Program-made: the position numbers and the translations under genes
Notes under the pieces: model-generated
Seen by the model: only the letters and a program-made list of their open reading frames with translations
Told to the model about the DNA's origin: nothing
Database searches by the model: none
Part shown: positions 17,460 to 26,390 of the stretch, piece after piece
How the letters are laid out: every line of letters starts with the position of its first letter
How positions within the stretch are numbered: the stretch's first letter is position 1
NCBI GenBank assembly: GCA_028284075.1
Contig: JANQSL010000117.1
Coordinates: forward strand, 1-48,731
DNA length: 48,731 nt
Reading direction: 5' to 3'
From: Candidatus Sumerlaeia bacterium
GTDB lineage: Bacteria > Sumerlaeota > Sumerlaeia > SLMS01 > JAHLLQ01

Positions 17460-18479
17460 GTGACTGACACACCCGCCAAAGACAAAGGCCAGGCGGCCGA
17501 CAAAATGCAGAAGCGCGTCAAGGCGCGTCAGCGCCAGCGCGACGGCGATGAGAAAAAAACCGGCGGAATCATGCGGGAAATCAGGGGCTGGAGCGACGCC
17601 CTGTTCTTTGCTTTCGTTCTCGCAATGTTCATTCGCACGTACGTCTTTGAACTGTTCATGATCCCGACCGGTTCCATGACGCCAACATTGATTGGCGATG
17701 AAGCACGTCAAATCTGCGAATATGACTGGGAAGGGGATGGTGACGAGGATATTGTCGTAATCGGCTCCACATTCCCGTACGCGGCCCGGCACCTGCAGGT
17801 TCACCTGCAAAACGATGCCGGAGTGTATGACAAAATATTGTTCCTGCAGGATCCGAACGATCAGACTCGTCAAATGTTCCAGGCAATGCGTGGCCACGGT
17901 CCAAAGGATGTAAGAAACAAAGGGGCCGGACGTCGCGACATGATTCTGGTAAACAAGTTCTCGTATTGGTTCGAGGAGCCAACGCGCGGCGACATCATCG
18001 TCTTCAAGGTCCCTGACCGTCCGGAACGCGGCAGCGGCTTCGATGTCATGAAACCTGTCTACATCAAGCGGTGCGTTGCTCTTCCAGGCGAGACCGTTGT
18101 AACACAACCTGTTCCGGGATACACGGAACGTCTGCCCGATGACCCTGAACGTATCAGCCCGAAGGAATTCGGAGGAGTGGAGTATTTCGTGAATACTCAG
18201 CCTCTCATCATCGATGGCGAAGAGCTCACGGGAGAGTTGTGGGACAGACTCCCGCATTTCTGGATAGCGGCAGCAGGAGCCACCTGGCGCAGCCTGCCGA
18301 ATTTTGATCCTCACGAGCAGACAGTCAGCGACAATGGCGTGCTGATGTACGGCGACAATCAATTCAGTTCAAGCGACAGCCGGGTCTGGGGAGAGGTCCC
18401 TTTGAACCATCTGCGGGGCAAAGCGGTCCTGCGATACTGGCCACTGCGTGCAGTCAGCTTTCTTGACAACCCGGACTAG
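17460..18479 (+). CDS. lepB: Signal peptidase I
   Basis: 339 residues, GTG start. It removes signal peptides from exported preproteins at the inner membrane. A charged cytoplasmic leader (residues 1-43) precedes one transmembrane helix (46-63). Box B contains the catalytic Ser72 in IPTGSMTPTL, box D contains the catalytic Lys203 in YIKRCVALPGE, and box E is GDNQFSSSDSR (298-308). Unusually, about 100 residues separate the Ser box from the RGDIIVF box, including an acidic stretch and a segment predicted helical (DPNDQTRQMFQAMRGHG), longer than in most bacterial enzymes. It follows the zinc-ribbon gene closely. Confidence 0.93.
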   Translation: MTDTPAKDKGQAADKMQKRVKARQRQRDGDEKKTGGIMREIRGWSDALFFAFVLAMFIRTYVFELFMIPTGSMTPTLIGDEARQICEYDWEGDGDEDIVVIGSTFPYAARHLQVHLQNDAGVYDKILFLQDPNDQTRQMFQAMRGHGPKDVRNKGAGRRDMILVNKFSYWFEEPTRGDIIVFKVPDRPERGSGFDVMKPVYIKRCVALPGETVVTQPVPGYTERLPDDPERISPKEFGGVEYFVNTQPLIIDGEELTGELWDRLPHFWIAAAGATWRSLPNFDPHEQTVSDNGVLMYGDNQFSSSDSRVWGEVPLNHLRGKAVLRYWPLRAVSFLDNPD

Positions 18480-18514
18480 GGCTGGCGCTTCTCCCCACCT
18501 TGCCGGAGAGGGAA

Positions 18515-18569
18515 TTTCAGGCACGCAAACGTAAAGAGATGATGCGTTTCTGCACCTGAAACACTTTTT
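18515..18569 (+). terminator. Probable terminator of lepB
   Basis: Inverted repeat TTTCAGG/CCTGAAA with an inner AAACG/CGTTT stem, followed by CAC and five T residues, 35 bases after the lepB stop. The loop is large, so it is a moderate call. Confidence 0.45.
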
Positions 18570-18813
18570 GTCCAGGAGTGGGCCAAAAAAAGCCGGAACC
18601 CCAAGCGCAATAAAATCAACAATCCAACGACATTTCGTTTCAGCCCGGCCAACTTTGTGTCGACTGGTCCACATTCTGCATATTACATTTGTGCAATGCC
18701 AACCTGATCCAGATTAGCGAGGTGTCCCCCCTTGCCCGGGTCCGGCTGGCAACTGGGAGAGGGTGATTTTCACCCGAGGACGGCGCCGGATATCCCCCTG
18801 TTCGGCGCCGAAC
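18570..18813. other. Gene-free stretch between lepB and GT2 genes
   Basis: The whole gap after lepB (18480-18813) is 334 bp without a supportable gene. Besides the lepB terminator it holds a GGGTGA/TCACCC hairpin near 18760 and an inverted pair of CGGCGCCG (18781-18788 and 18803-18810) just behind the convergent GT2 stop, which may end the GT2 transcript. I see no tRNA or clear promoter. Confidence 0.4.
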
Positions 18814-19587
18814 TTATTTTGTATATTCCTGTTTCAGACGCCTGCGTGCAACAGCCAGCAACCGGAACGTTTCAAGGATTGTTGTCCCCAGCTGCAGCTT
18901 GCTCTCACCCACTTTGCGATCATAGCGCAGCGTAAAGGGAACTTCCGCCATTCGTGCCCCGACACATGCCATGTTGACCAGAAGCTGGTCTGTGCATGCG
19001 AAACCCGCCCGTGTAATGATATCGTCGCCGTAGCGCTCGAGAGACCGCCGGATGAGCCCCACGCTGTAAGCGCGATAGCCGCAGGTATAGTCTCGAACCC
19101 CCCTGATGCCGAGAAAGACCTGAAACAGAAACCGTGCACCATAGCTCATGGCCATGCGGTGAGGCGGAACCCCAAACTGGCGGCTGCCGCGCCGATAGCG
19201 CGACGCGATCACGATATCCGCCTGAGTATCCGCCATGGCTTTCATCATGGAGATGATGTGCCGGGGCGGATGGGTATTGTCAGCATCCATGCAGACGGCA
19301 ACGTCGCGATCGTCCTCCGAGAGTTCCGCAACACGACGAAGACCGGTCTTGATCGCCTCGCCCAGCCCTCTGTTCTCCTCGTGCCGCACAAGCTCCACCG
19401 GAAGCCCCCGGTTGATGGCTTTTTGCGCCATCGCCGCGGTACGATCCGTACTGCCGTCATCCACCACGATAATGAGAGGGTCGGCTTCCAGCGGCATGGC
19501 GCGGAAAAGCCGGCGAAACGACTTCAGAAGCGGCGGCAGACACTTTTCCTCGTTATAGGCGGGTAAAAAGACGAACAGGCGGGGCAT
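18814..19587 (-). CDS. GT2-family glycosyltransferase, dolichol-phosphate mannosyltransferase-like
   Basis: 257 residues from the ATG at 19587 (MPRLFVFLPAYNEEK); the frame is open to 19836, but those 83 extra residues do not look like protein and overlap the divergent start. GT-A fold: LPAYNEEKCLPPLL nucleotide-binding start, VVDDGSTDRT, the DxD-type metal motif CMDADNTHPP, then SRYRRGSRQFG and CGYRAYSV. There are no C-terminal membrane helices. By similarity to DPM1/DpgS enzymes it could transfer a sugar to a polyprenyl phosphate carrier, which would suit the GT39-like protein at 44823 (inference). Confidence 0.92.
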   Translation of the reverse strand: MPRLFVFLPAYNEEKCLPPLLKSFRRLFRAMPLEADPLIIVVDDGSTDRTAAMAQKAINRGLPVELVRHEENRGLGEAIKTGLRRVAELSEDDRDVAVCMDADNTHPPRHIISMMKAMADTQADIVIASRYRRGSRQFGVPPHRMAMSYGARFLFQVFLGIRGVRDYTCGYRAYSVGLIRRSLERYGDDIITRAGFACTDQLLVNMACVGARMAEVPFTLRYDRKVGESKLQLGTTILETFRLLAVARRRLKQEYTK

Positions 19588-19764
19588 TGTACCGGGTGGA
19601 ATTCTCCGTGGGGACGTCAGTAACCAGAGCCTCCGCTTCCGTGTCCAGCAGGGTCTCGCCCCGCGAGTTGAACAAATCGGAAACTCAGTCGTAGGCGGTG
19701 CTGGAAGAAAAACCGGCGGACTGGCGGAACCTGGCAAACAAAATCCCTTCCTCCGGCGTTCTAT

Positions 19765-19792
19765 TTGAATAGGGTATTCACATTCCTGTATT
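19765..19792 (+). promoter_or_regulatory. Candidate promoter with internal palindrome
   Basis: TTGAAT (19765-19770), 16-base spacer, TGTATT (19787-19792), each 4 of 6 to consensus, 43 bases before the start of the large surface protein. The palindrome TGAATAGGGTATTCA (19766-19780) covers the -35 edge and spacer, a position suited to a repressor. Confidence 0.35.
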
Positions 19793-19834
19793 GGGCGGGT
19801 GTGCTCATCCGCCCCAGACGAGAGGAGGCCGGAC

Positions 19835-22800
19835 ATGATTCATCCGGCATTACGGTCGATTCGCAAGGCGCAGACATCTCGTGGAGTTCTGGCGGCCGCA
19901 GCCGTTCTTGGAGTCCTTGCTCTGATCCTGATCGCGATCTTCGCCCTGCAAGGACCCTCCACCAGCACGGTCACTCCCCCGGTTCCGACAAACGCCGCGG
20001 AGAGCGGCGGATCTTCCCAGGAGCCCGCGGTCATTTTGCAAACAGAGCCCCGACCGGCCCAGCCCGAGACAAACAACAGGGCCCGTGAACTTGTTGAAAG
20101 CAATCCCTCCGAAGAAGAACCGGCCATTGAAGTGACTGAAAAGGGGGAACCGGTCGAAGTGTGGACCGGCCGCGTCACCGCGACGGTCACCCAGGAGCCA
20201 ATCGCGGGAGCGAAGGTCATGCTGGCCTCAACAGAATCCTTTTTGAGCGTGATGGGTCATGGTGAGCGACCGGTGGCGCTTGCTCATGCGGAAACAAACA
20301 CGGACGGTCACTACGTCATTGAACTCTTTGAGGAGCGCTCCGGATTCCGGGGGATGGCGATGCTCATTGCGGAAGCCGAAGGCTTTGCAACCGAAACCCA
20401 TATCAAAACCACCGTCGCCATCGACTCCGAGAAAAAGGGCGATTTTCAACTGGAATCGGGTGGAACTCTTTCAGGGTGGGTCATGGATGAAGATGACAAG
20501 CCTGTCATGGGTGCGGCCGTCGGGTCGCTTTCGCTGACACAACCGGCGTTGGGAGGAACTTCTCAGGAGCACTATTCCGCATGGGCGGAATCAACGGGAA
20601 GCGGTGCCTTTGAACTTCAAGGGGTGCCACTGACCGAGACCGTGCGGGTACCGGCTCGTGCGGAAGGCTATATGCCCGCTCTGTCAGAATCAGTCAAAGC
20701 CGGAACAACGGACCTTCGTATTATACTGAAGCAGGGTGGTGGAGTACTCGTCGGCAGGGTTCTCGATGAGAACGGCGAGGGGGTCGAAGGGATTCAGGTC
20801 GCTGCGTATCCCCAACCCAACATGCAGTCGGTGGACATGCAGTCGATGATGGCCGGCATGCGGACCGGAACAACAAACGCCGAAGGTGGCTTTCAGTTCA
20901 CGAGTATGATGGCCGGCCAGTGGATGATCCAGGCGATGGATATCTCGTCAGGATCCGGCATGATGGGGCCTCAGCGAATGAAGATGGAGAGCGTGACAAT
21001 TACCGAGGGCGTGGAAACGGAAGTCACAATCAGCTTTGAGGCGCCCCGGATCGTAAGGGGAAGGGCGATCGATATCGCGACGGACAAAGGCATCGCTGAT
21101 GTGGCCGTTAGCAACGAGGCGTACCTTACCTGGAACCCCGATGGATCAATGAAGGAACTTGAACCATCGGAGGATCGGAAGGAAGTGCTGACAGATGCGG
21201 AGGGACGATTCGAGCTGGAAGTTCCGAATCGTGGTTATGGCATGATCAACGTGTTTTACCGCACGCCGGACGGCTACATTCCTGAAGCCAGTCATATGGA
21301 AGGAATGCACTACATACAAATCGCGGAAGACATGGAGGAGATTCCGGAAGTTGAACTGCGATTCAAGAAGGGAACAGTGGTCAGCGGCACCGTGCTTGAC
21401 CGGGACAAATCGACGCCGGTACCGAATGCTTCGATCCGGATACGGGATGCCGGCGGCACACAGAATCGCATGGGCCCGAAGACGGATGCGGAAGGTCGGT
21501 TCACGTTCGCTGCCGAACCGGGACGCGAACCGAAGATGATGACAAAGACGGAAACAGGCTGGGCAACGGGCGAGGTTGTTGTTCCCGCGAACGGAATGCC
21601 GGAGGAAGTGGAGATGATCCTCCAGCCGTTCTCGACGATTTCGGGCACCATTTCGGACGGTCGCGGCGAGCCGCAAAAGGCTGTCCGCGTCATGATCAAC
21701 ATCAAAGACTGGGCTCCGCAATTCGTTCAACCATCCATGGCGAAAACCAGATCGGACGAAAAGGGATACTACTTTCTGAGGAACGTGGCGGGTGAAGAGG
21801 TGCAGGTGACACTGATGATGCCGAAGGAAAGCGAGTTGTCGGCTCCCGAACCAAGAGACGTCACGCTCAAAGCGGGGGAAGCAAAAGAGAAAGTGGATTT
21901 CGTTCTTGGCGAAGGCGACTTTATCGAGGGTGTTGTGTCAGACATTGAAGACAATCCCATCGAGGGAGCGCAGGTGAGCTGGCACATTTGGGACGGAACC
22001 CCGCAGATCGGCCGCACAGCCGTTGAAACGGATGAAGAAGGATACTATCGGATCAAAGGTTTGAAGCAGGGAGCCGTGGTGAACCAGATCAGCGCAAGCC
22101 ATCCCGAATATCAAAGCGACTCCGTGCGCAATGTGTCACTCCTCGACGGGCCGCAGAACTTTGTTCTCAAGCCCAAAGGTGAAATTGAACTGACCGCGGT
22201 AACGGAATCCGGATCAGCGGTTACAAACTATGAATACCTTGTCTACACGTCCGCGTGGAACCAAAACGTGAACCCGGATGCTCCAAGGGGGCGTGTGCGG
22301 GACGAAAGGGGCGCCACAAGCCTCAGCCTCAACGGATCTGGAGGAATGCGCGTTGTCGTCGCGGAACTGGATGAAAACGATCAGCCGACAGGCCGCAAGG
22401 GCGCCTCTCTCTTTACCGTTCCCGAGGATGGGGAACCGGTTGAAGTCGAAGTGGAGATCAAAACCGGCGCGACAATCACGGGACGTGTTATCATGGACGA
22501 CACGGAAGACCCGGTCAGCGAGGCTGTTGTCGGGGTATTTGTTCAACAACGCAACTTCGGCCCGTGGCAGCAAACAGCTGTTCCCGAAGTGTTCAAACAT
22601 CGGACGACAACAACAGATTCGAGCGGTGAGTTTGCAATGCCTGACATGGTTGTTGGCACGTACGAACTGACAGCAACGGCCGATGGTTATTCAACGATGG
22701 AACGGGCTGAGGTCGTTGTCGAAGAAGATGTCGAACCCGATCCTGTGACAATTCGCGTCGGGCGTGCAGGAACCGTTTTCGGTGAAGTTCTGGATCGTGA

Positions 22801-23779
22801 AAGGCGACCCATGAGTGGAATCCAGATTCAGTACTGGGAGCAAAGCCGCTGGAGTGACACAAAAACCGTAACAAACAAGGATGGTGAGTATCGCATCGAA
22901 GACCTGGCTCCGGGAACATACAGTCTTACGCTTAACTCGAGCCAACACAATCTGTCGGAGTCCCGGTCCGTGGAACTTGCCTCGGGTGAGGAAAAGGAGG
23001 AGAATTTTGATTTTTCCAATACGATCAAGCTCACGGGAACCGTGATGATCGACGGCGAGCCGTGGAATGGACAACCTGTCCACTTCAGCCTTCAACCGGC
23101 GGACAGTCAGTCGTCGGGCGGAAATCTTCATCACGAAGGCAATGGACAGTATGTCGCCTATCCTCGTCCGGGAGGCTGGAGATTGAACATGAGTACCAGT
23201 ACCGGCCAGGCCGGTGTCGCGGAGTTCTTTGAGTTGCCCGCCGAGCCGCGAGAGCAGACTCGGGACTTCAACATCACCACAACGAGCGCGGACGTTTACG
23301 TGGAACTGCCGGATAACGTGACTCTGGAAAACGGCTGGGTCAATCTTCAGCAAACGTCGGACGACAACTTCAATTCCTCCGCAAGCTTCCAGATGAGCGG
23401 ACAGCAAAAGCACATTCCGATGTTGATTGCGGGAAGTTACAGGGGCGAATTCAACGGATCGGGTATCAAGGACGACAACAGTGGTATCCAGCCGAGTACC
23501 ATTCAACTCAGCGGTCAGAGCGAAACACTGGAAATCGTTCCCGGTAACGACAACGTGATTGTCATCTTTGCCGAGGATGCTGACGACGCCCGCAGTGGAC
23601 TGGCGTTAATCCAGGAAATGTTGAACAGACTTGGATACGACTCAGGCCCGATCGATGGCATCATGGGACCGATGACGCGTGCCGCACTCCGGCGATTTCA
23701 GGAAGATAACGGCCTGGAGCCGGATGGCACACCAACCGAAGAAACCGTGGCACTGCTGGAGGAAATGTCAGGCGGCTGA
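19835..23779 (+). CDS. Membrane-anchored carboxypeptidase-regulatory-repeat protein with C-terminal peptidoglycan-binding domain
   Basis: 1314 residues. The ATG at 19835 has AGGAGG 7 bases upstream. One transmembrane helix (about 18-38) anchors it, followed by an acidic, Pro-rich linker to ~110. Then come about ten Ig-like CarboxypepD_reg modules, each starting with a G-x-V-x-D/E-x4-P-x-x-G/A-A/I-x-V pattern (for example GRVLDENGEGVEGIQVAAYP, GVVSDIEDNPIEGAQVSW, GEVLDRERRPMSGIQIQYW), with Y/F-x-L/I-x-G/D-L-x-P-G-x-Y ends. Residues ~1255-1312 are a PG_binding_1 domain (IQEMLNRLGYDSGPIDGIMGPMTRAALRRF). It would bridge the inner membrane and cell wall or span the periplasm (inference). Its last 12 bases overlap the convergent DUF2878 gene. 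Confidence 0.88.
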   Translation: MIHPALRSIRKAQTSRGVLAAAAVLGVLALILIAIFALQGPSTSTVTPPVPTNAAESGGSSQEPAVILQTEPRPAQPETNNRARELVESNPSEEEPAIEVTEKGEPVEVWTGRVTATVTQEPIAGAKVMLASTESFLSVMGHGERPVALAHAETNTDGHYVIELFEERSGFRGMAMLIAEAEGFATETHIKTTVAIDSEKKGDFQLESGGTLSGWVMDEDDKPVMGAAVGSLSLTQPALGGTSQEHYSAWAESTGSGAFELQGVPLTETVRVPARAEGYMPALSESVKAGTTDLRIILKQGGGVLVGRVLDENGEGVEGIQVAAYPQPNMQSVDMQSMMAGMRTGTTNAEGGFQFTSMMAGQWMIQAMDISSGSGMMGPQRMKMESVTITEGVETEVTISFEAPRIVRGRAIDIATDKGIADVAVSNEAYLTWNPDGSMKELEPSEDRKEVLTDAEGRFELEVPNRGYGMINVFYRTPDGYIPEASHMEGMHYIQIAEDMEEIPEVELRFKKGTVVSGTVLDRDKSTPVPNASIRIRDAGGTQNRMGPKTDAEGRFTFAAEPGREPKMMTKTETGWATGEVVVPANGMPEEVEMILQPFSTISGTISDGRGEPQKAVRVMINIKDWAPQFVQPSMAKTRSDEKGYYFLRNVAGEEVQVTLMMPKESELSAPEPRDVTLKAGEAKEKVDFVLGEGDFIEGVVSDIEDNPIEGAQVSWHIWDGTPQIGRTAVETDEEGYYRIKGLKQGAVVNQISASHPEYQSDSVRNVSLLDGPQNFVLKPKGEIELTAVTESGSAVTNYEYLVYTSAWNQNVNPDAPRGRVRDERGATSLSLNGSGGMRVVVAELDENDQPTGRKGASLFTVPEDGEPVEVEVEIKTGATITGRVIMDDTEDPVSEAVVGVFVQQRNFGPWQQTAVPEVFKHRTTTTDSSGEFAMPDMVVGTYELTATADGYSTMERAEVVVEEDVEPDPVTIRVGRAGTVFGEVLDRERRPMSGIQIQYWEQSRWSDTKTVTNKDGEYRIEDLAPGTYSLTLNSSQHNLSESRSVELASGEEKEENFDFSNTIKLTGTVMIDGEPWNGQPVHFSLQPADSQSSGGNLHHEGNGQYVAYPRPGGWRLNMSTSTGQAGVAEFFELPAEPREQTRDFNITTTSADVYVELPDNVTLENGWVNLQQTSDDNFNSSASFQMSGQQKHIPMLIAGSYRGEFNGSGIKDDNSGIQPSTIQLSGQSETLEIVPGNDNVIVIFAEDADDARSGLALIQEMLNRLGYDSGPIDGIMGPMTRAALRRFQEDNGLEPDGTPTEETVALLEEMSGG

Positions 23780-24322
23780 TGCCCGGGCGGAGGGCGCTCC
23801 GCTTTCAAAGAAACCGGAGATTCGTTCGCGAAGGAGAAAGAGTCCGGGAGTGATCACCGCCCACACCACGGCAAGAATCAGCATACTGATCCACACATGA
23901 TCGTGGAAAGTGATCACTCCAAGAGGCTGGCCCGCATAGTAGGTTCCAGGACCTCCAAGACCACCGAGAATCGCCGCAAGCACCGGTCGTTTCTTCAGCC
24001 ACGCGAGACAGTACTCCAGGGTAATCGCGAAGTTTGCCCACATCATCGCAAGCCAGAGGGGGCAGAGCCATGCAACGGGGTGCCATCCTGACGTGATGCC
24101 AAAAACTCCGGCGGCAATCAGGACCGACTCCGTAATGAATCCGACTGCAAAAGCAAGCGCCACAAAAACAACAGTCCTCCGGGGATTTTCGCTGATGCGA
24201 ATCCACGGCAGGAGAACGGCCACAATAACGAGCCAGCCAATAAAATCCAGATTTGCTCCGGCGGAGAGAATCGCACTCCACCAACCCGCCTGAAAAGCAA
24301 GAACACTCAGAAAACTCCTCAT
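23768..24322 (-). CDS. DUF2878 integral membrane protein
   Basis: 184 residues from the ATG at 24322, which forms ATGA with the stop of the CFA-like gene; the longer frame to 24442 lies inside that gene and is rejected. Five or six transmembrane helices are visible. Family landmarks are NLDFIGWLVIV, ESVLIAAGVFG and WLCPLWLAMMWANFAITLEYCL. DUF2878 genes often accompany CFA-synthase-like, DUF1365 and amine-oxidase-like genes, as here. No activity is known; a role in handling the modified lipid is an inference. It is the last gene of the coupled lipid cluster and its end overlaps the convergent surface-protein gene by 12 bases. Confidence 0.85.
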   Translation of the reverse strand: MRSFLSVLAFQAGWWSAILSAGANLDFIGWLVIVAVLLPWIRISENPRRTVVFVALAFAVGFITESVLIAAGVFGITSGWHPVAWLCPLWLAMMWANFAITLEYCLAWLKKRPVLAAILGGLGGPGTYYAGQPLGVITFHDHVWISMLILAVVWAVITPGLFLLRERISGFFESGAPSARASAA

Positions 24323-25602
24323 GCGCAGAGTTCCGGCAAGGGATGCCTCATTCGGTTTGCGGGGCGCGTGAAGAGCATCTGGACGGTGCCGATATTCCGC
24401 TCGAGGAAGCCGCCCTCGCAATAACACAGGTAGTATTCCCACATGCGGACGAAAGCATCGGAGTAACCCAGCCTGCGCACTGCATGGATGTTTGCGAAGA
24501 ACCGTTCACGCCACTCACGGAGTGTTCGGGCATAGTGGGGTGTAATGTCTTCAAGTGAAGCCAGGGTCATATCCGAAGAGCGTGTCGCTGACGAAAGCAG
24601 CGCCGTAACGGAGGGAATACAGCTTCCCGGGAAAATGAAATGCTTGATGAAGTCCACGTTTCGGCGCGCGTCTTCGTAGAGATGATCACGGATGGTAATG
24701 GCCTGCATGGCCATTGAACCACCGGGCTTGAGAAGGCGCGAGCAGGTCTCCATGAAGGTGTCATAATACTGCCAGCCCACGGCCTCGATCATTTCCACGG
24801 AAACGATCTTGTCATACTCGCCCTTCAGATCGCGATAATCCTCGAAAAGAAGAGTGACGCGATCCTCAAGGTCCTCGTTGCGAACCCGTTTCACTGCATA
24901 TTCATACTGTTCCCGTGAAATCGTGGTCGTCGTGACGCGGGCACCGTACTCTTTTGCCGCAACAACGGCCAGCCCTCCCCAGCCCGTTCCGATTTCAAGC
25001 AGTTCGTCACCCTCCTTGAGCTGCAGTCGGTCGCAGAGTCGGCGAATCTTGGCAAGAGACGCGTCCTTGAGGGTTGAGCTTTCACAGGCGAAAATGCCGG
25101 AGGAATAAGTCATCGTATCGTCAAGGAACAGACTGTAGAAGTCGTTCCCCAGATCGTAGTGTGCGGCAATGTTGCGACGGCTTCCATCGCGGGAATTGCG
25201 GCGCAGACCATGTAGAAACTTCAAAACCGGTACTCCAAGCCGCGCGAATCCTGATTCCATTCCTTCGAGCACATCGCGGTTTAACACAAAAATACGAACA
25301 AGACTCGTCAGATCGTCGCAGGACCAGTCACCTCGAACATACGCGTCTCCCGCACCGACACTTCCCTCGAACGCTGAGAGCGAATAGAAGCGGGGAGACT
25401 CCACGGTTATCGTCGCCGAAAGGCCACACTCGGCGGTACGGCCGCCAAAGCGATACTCATCCAGTCCGTCGCGAACGATGAGTTCACCGTGTCGCAGAGC
25501 CGCAAGGCGCTTCAGAATGGCGGATCGTGCAACTCCATCCAGGAGACCGGGGCGGAAACCCGGCTCTTCACGGGCACTTTGGGGAATGATGGATTCGTTC
25601 AT
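24319..25602 (-). CDS. Cyclopropane-fatty-acyl-phospholipid synthase-like SAM methyltransferase
   Basis: 427 residues. It is a SAM-dependent enzyme acting on unsaturated phospholipid acyl chains at the membrane. An N-terminal lipid-binding domain (to ~125) precedes the Rossmann methyltransferase domain: AAHYDLGNDFYSLFLDD, the SAM loop EIGTGWGGLAVVAA, ISREQYEYAVKR, SVEMIEAVG, FIFPGSCIPS and the C-terminal YYLCYCEGGF. Two positions that bind bicarbonate in E. coli Cfa differ: the Cys of YSCAYW is Ser here (YSSGIF), and the His of LLHTIG is Gln (MAMQAITI); the Glu and Tyr are kept. The product may therefore be a methylated or methylene acyl chain rather than a simple cyclopropane. It overlaps both neighbours by ATGA. 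Confidence 0.9.
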   Translation of the reverse strand: MNESIIPQSAREEPGFRPGLLDGVARSAILKRLAALRHGELIVRDGLDEYRFGGRTAECGLSATITVESPRFYSLSAFEGSVGAGDAYVRGDWSCDDLTSLVRIFVLNRDVLEGMESGFARLGVPVLKFLHGLRRNSRDGSRRNIAAHYDLGNDFYSLFLDDTMTYSSGIFACESSTLKDASLAKIRRLCDRLQLKEGDELLEIGTGWGGLAVVAAKEYGARVTTTTISREQYEYAVKRVRNEDLEDRVTLLFEDYRDLKGEYDKIVSVEMIEAVGWQYYDTFMETCSRLLKPGGSMAMQAITIRDHLYEDARRNVDFIKHFIFPGSCIPSVTALLSSATRSSDMTLASLEDITPHYARTLREWRERFFANIHAVRRLGYSDAFVRMWEYYLCYCEGGFLERNIGTVQMLFTRPANRMRHPLPELCA

Positions 25603-26390
25603 GGCTTAACAGCCTCCTGAGAGTGAGTCCGCCTGGAGGGATGAGAATGAAAGGGTGTTCCCTTGATCCGGAGACGGAGTGCGTTCCAGTAGATCCCACC
25701 CACCACTTTCGCGGTCATGGGAGGATACAATGCAAGCATGCGAGCCATGTTGTATGCTGTCGCCGGCCGCCGCCGCAGATTCATTGTGGCATCGAAAACC
25801 TTCCCACCCTTTTCATGGTTCTCCATGTGAACGGCAAGCTGATCGCGGGGTTCGGTAAAACACCAAACGTACTCCTGATCCATATCCATGAAGGGTGAAA
25901 CGTGGAACTGTTTGTCGAAACGGAACTGCCTGCGGGTGGCCGCGGCCTCGCTCGTGTCTGAATGAAGAACGTAACAGTGCATTTCATTCCACGGGGTGTT
26001 GCTGACTTCCGCGACAATGGTTTCCACAGCCGTATCCTCCGCATTGTAGCAGTAGTAGAAGGAAACGGGATTGAAAATGTAGCCGTAGTAGCGAAGATGG
26101 GTGAGAAGGCGAATTGAACCGGAGGGACGACGACCGGTTTCGGCTTGTACCAACTCACAAACATGAGATCGAAGCGATTCCCTGGGGTTCCCGTGATGAT
26201 CTGATCGTCGAAATGAGGCAACGTTCGGCTCTTCCAGAGACCATAACAAACGGTTCTTGAAAAGCCGGTCCAGCTCGGCCAGATCCAGATACATCATGTA
26301 CATCGTGTAGTTGAAGGCATGCTCTTTCGGCGCAAACCGCCGATGGCGAACCCGTCCTTCATAAATCGCGCTGTGGAAACCGTCGCTCAT
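25599..26390 (-). CDS. DUF1365 protein
   Basis: 263 residues, full length for the family. Recognisable parts are the N-terminal IYEGRVRHRRFAPKEHAFNYTMYMMYLDLAEL, the central LLTHLRYYGYIFNPVSFYYCYN, VAEVSNTPWNEMHCYVL and FHVSPFMDMDQEY. DUF1365 genes are nearly always next to a flavin amine-oxidase-like gene and a CFA-synthase-like gene, as here. From memory, the corresponding genes of Rhodobacter sphaeroides, controlled by the singlet-oxygen sigma factor, have been tied to formation of furan-containing fatty acids; which one does which step should be checked. It overlaps the genes on both sides by ATGA, so all are translated together. Confidence 0.9.
   Translation of the reverse strand: MSDGFHSAIYEGRVRHRRFAPKEHAFNYTMYMMYLDLAELDRLFKNRLLWSLEEPNVASFRRSDHHGNPRESLRSHVCELVQAETGRRPSGSIRLLTHLRYYGYIFNPVSFYYCYNAEDTAVETIVAEVSNTPWNEMHCYVLHSDTSEAAATRRQFRFDKQFHVSPFMDMDQEYVWCFTEPRDQLAVHMENHEKGGKVFDATMNLRRRPATAYNMARMLALYPPMTAKVVGGIYWNALRLRIKGTPFHSHPSRRTHSQEAVKP

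Noticed and set aside
19588..19836. In-frame N-terminal extension of the GT2 gene by 83 residues
   Set aside because: The extra residues are Pro/Arg-rich and overlap the start of the divergent gene; the family begins at MPRLFVFLPAYNEEK.
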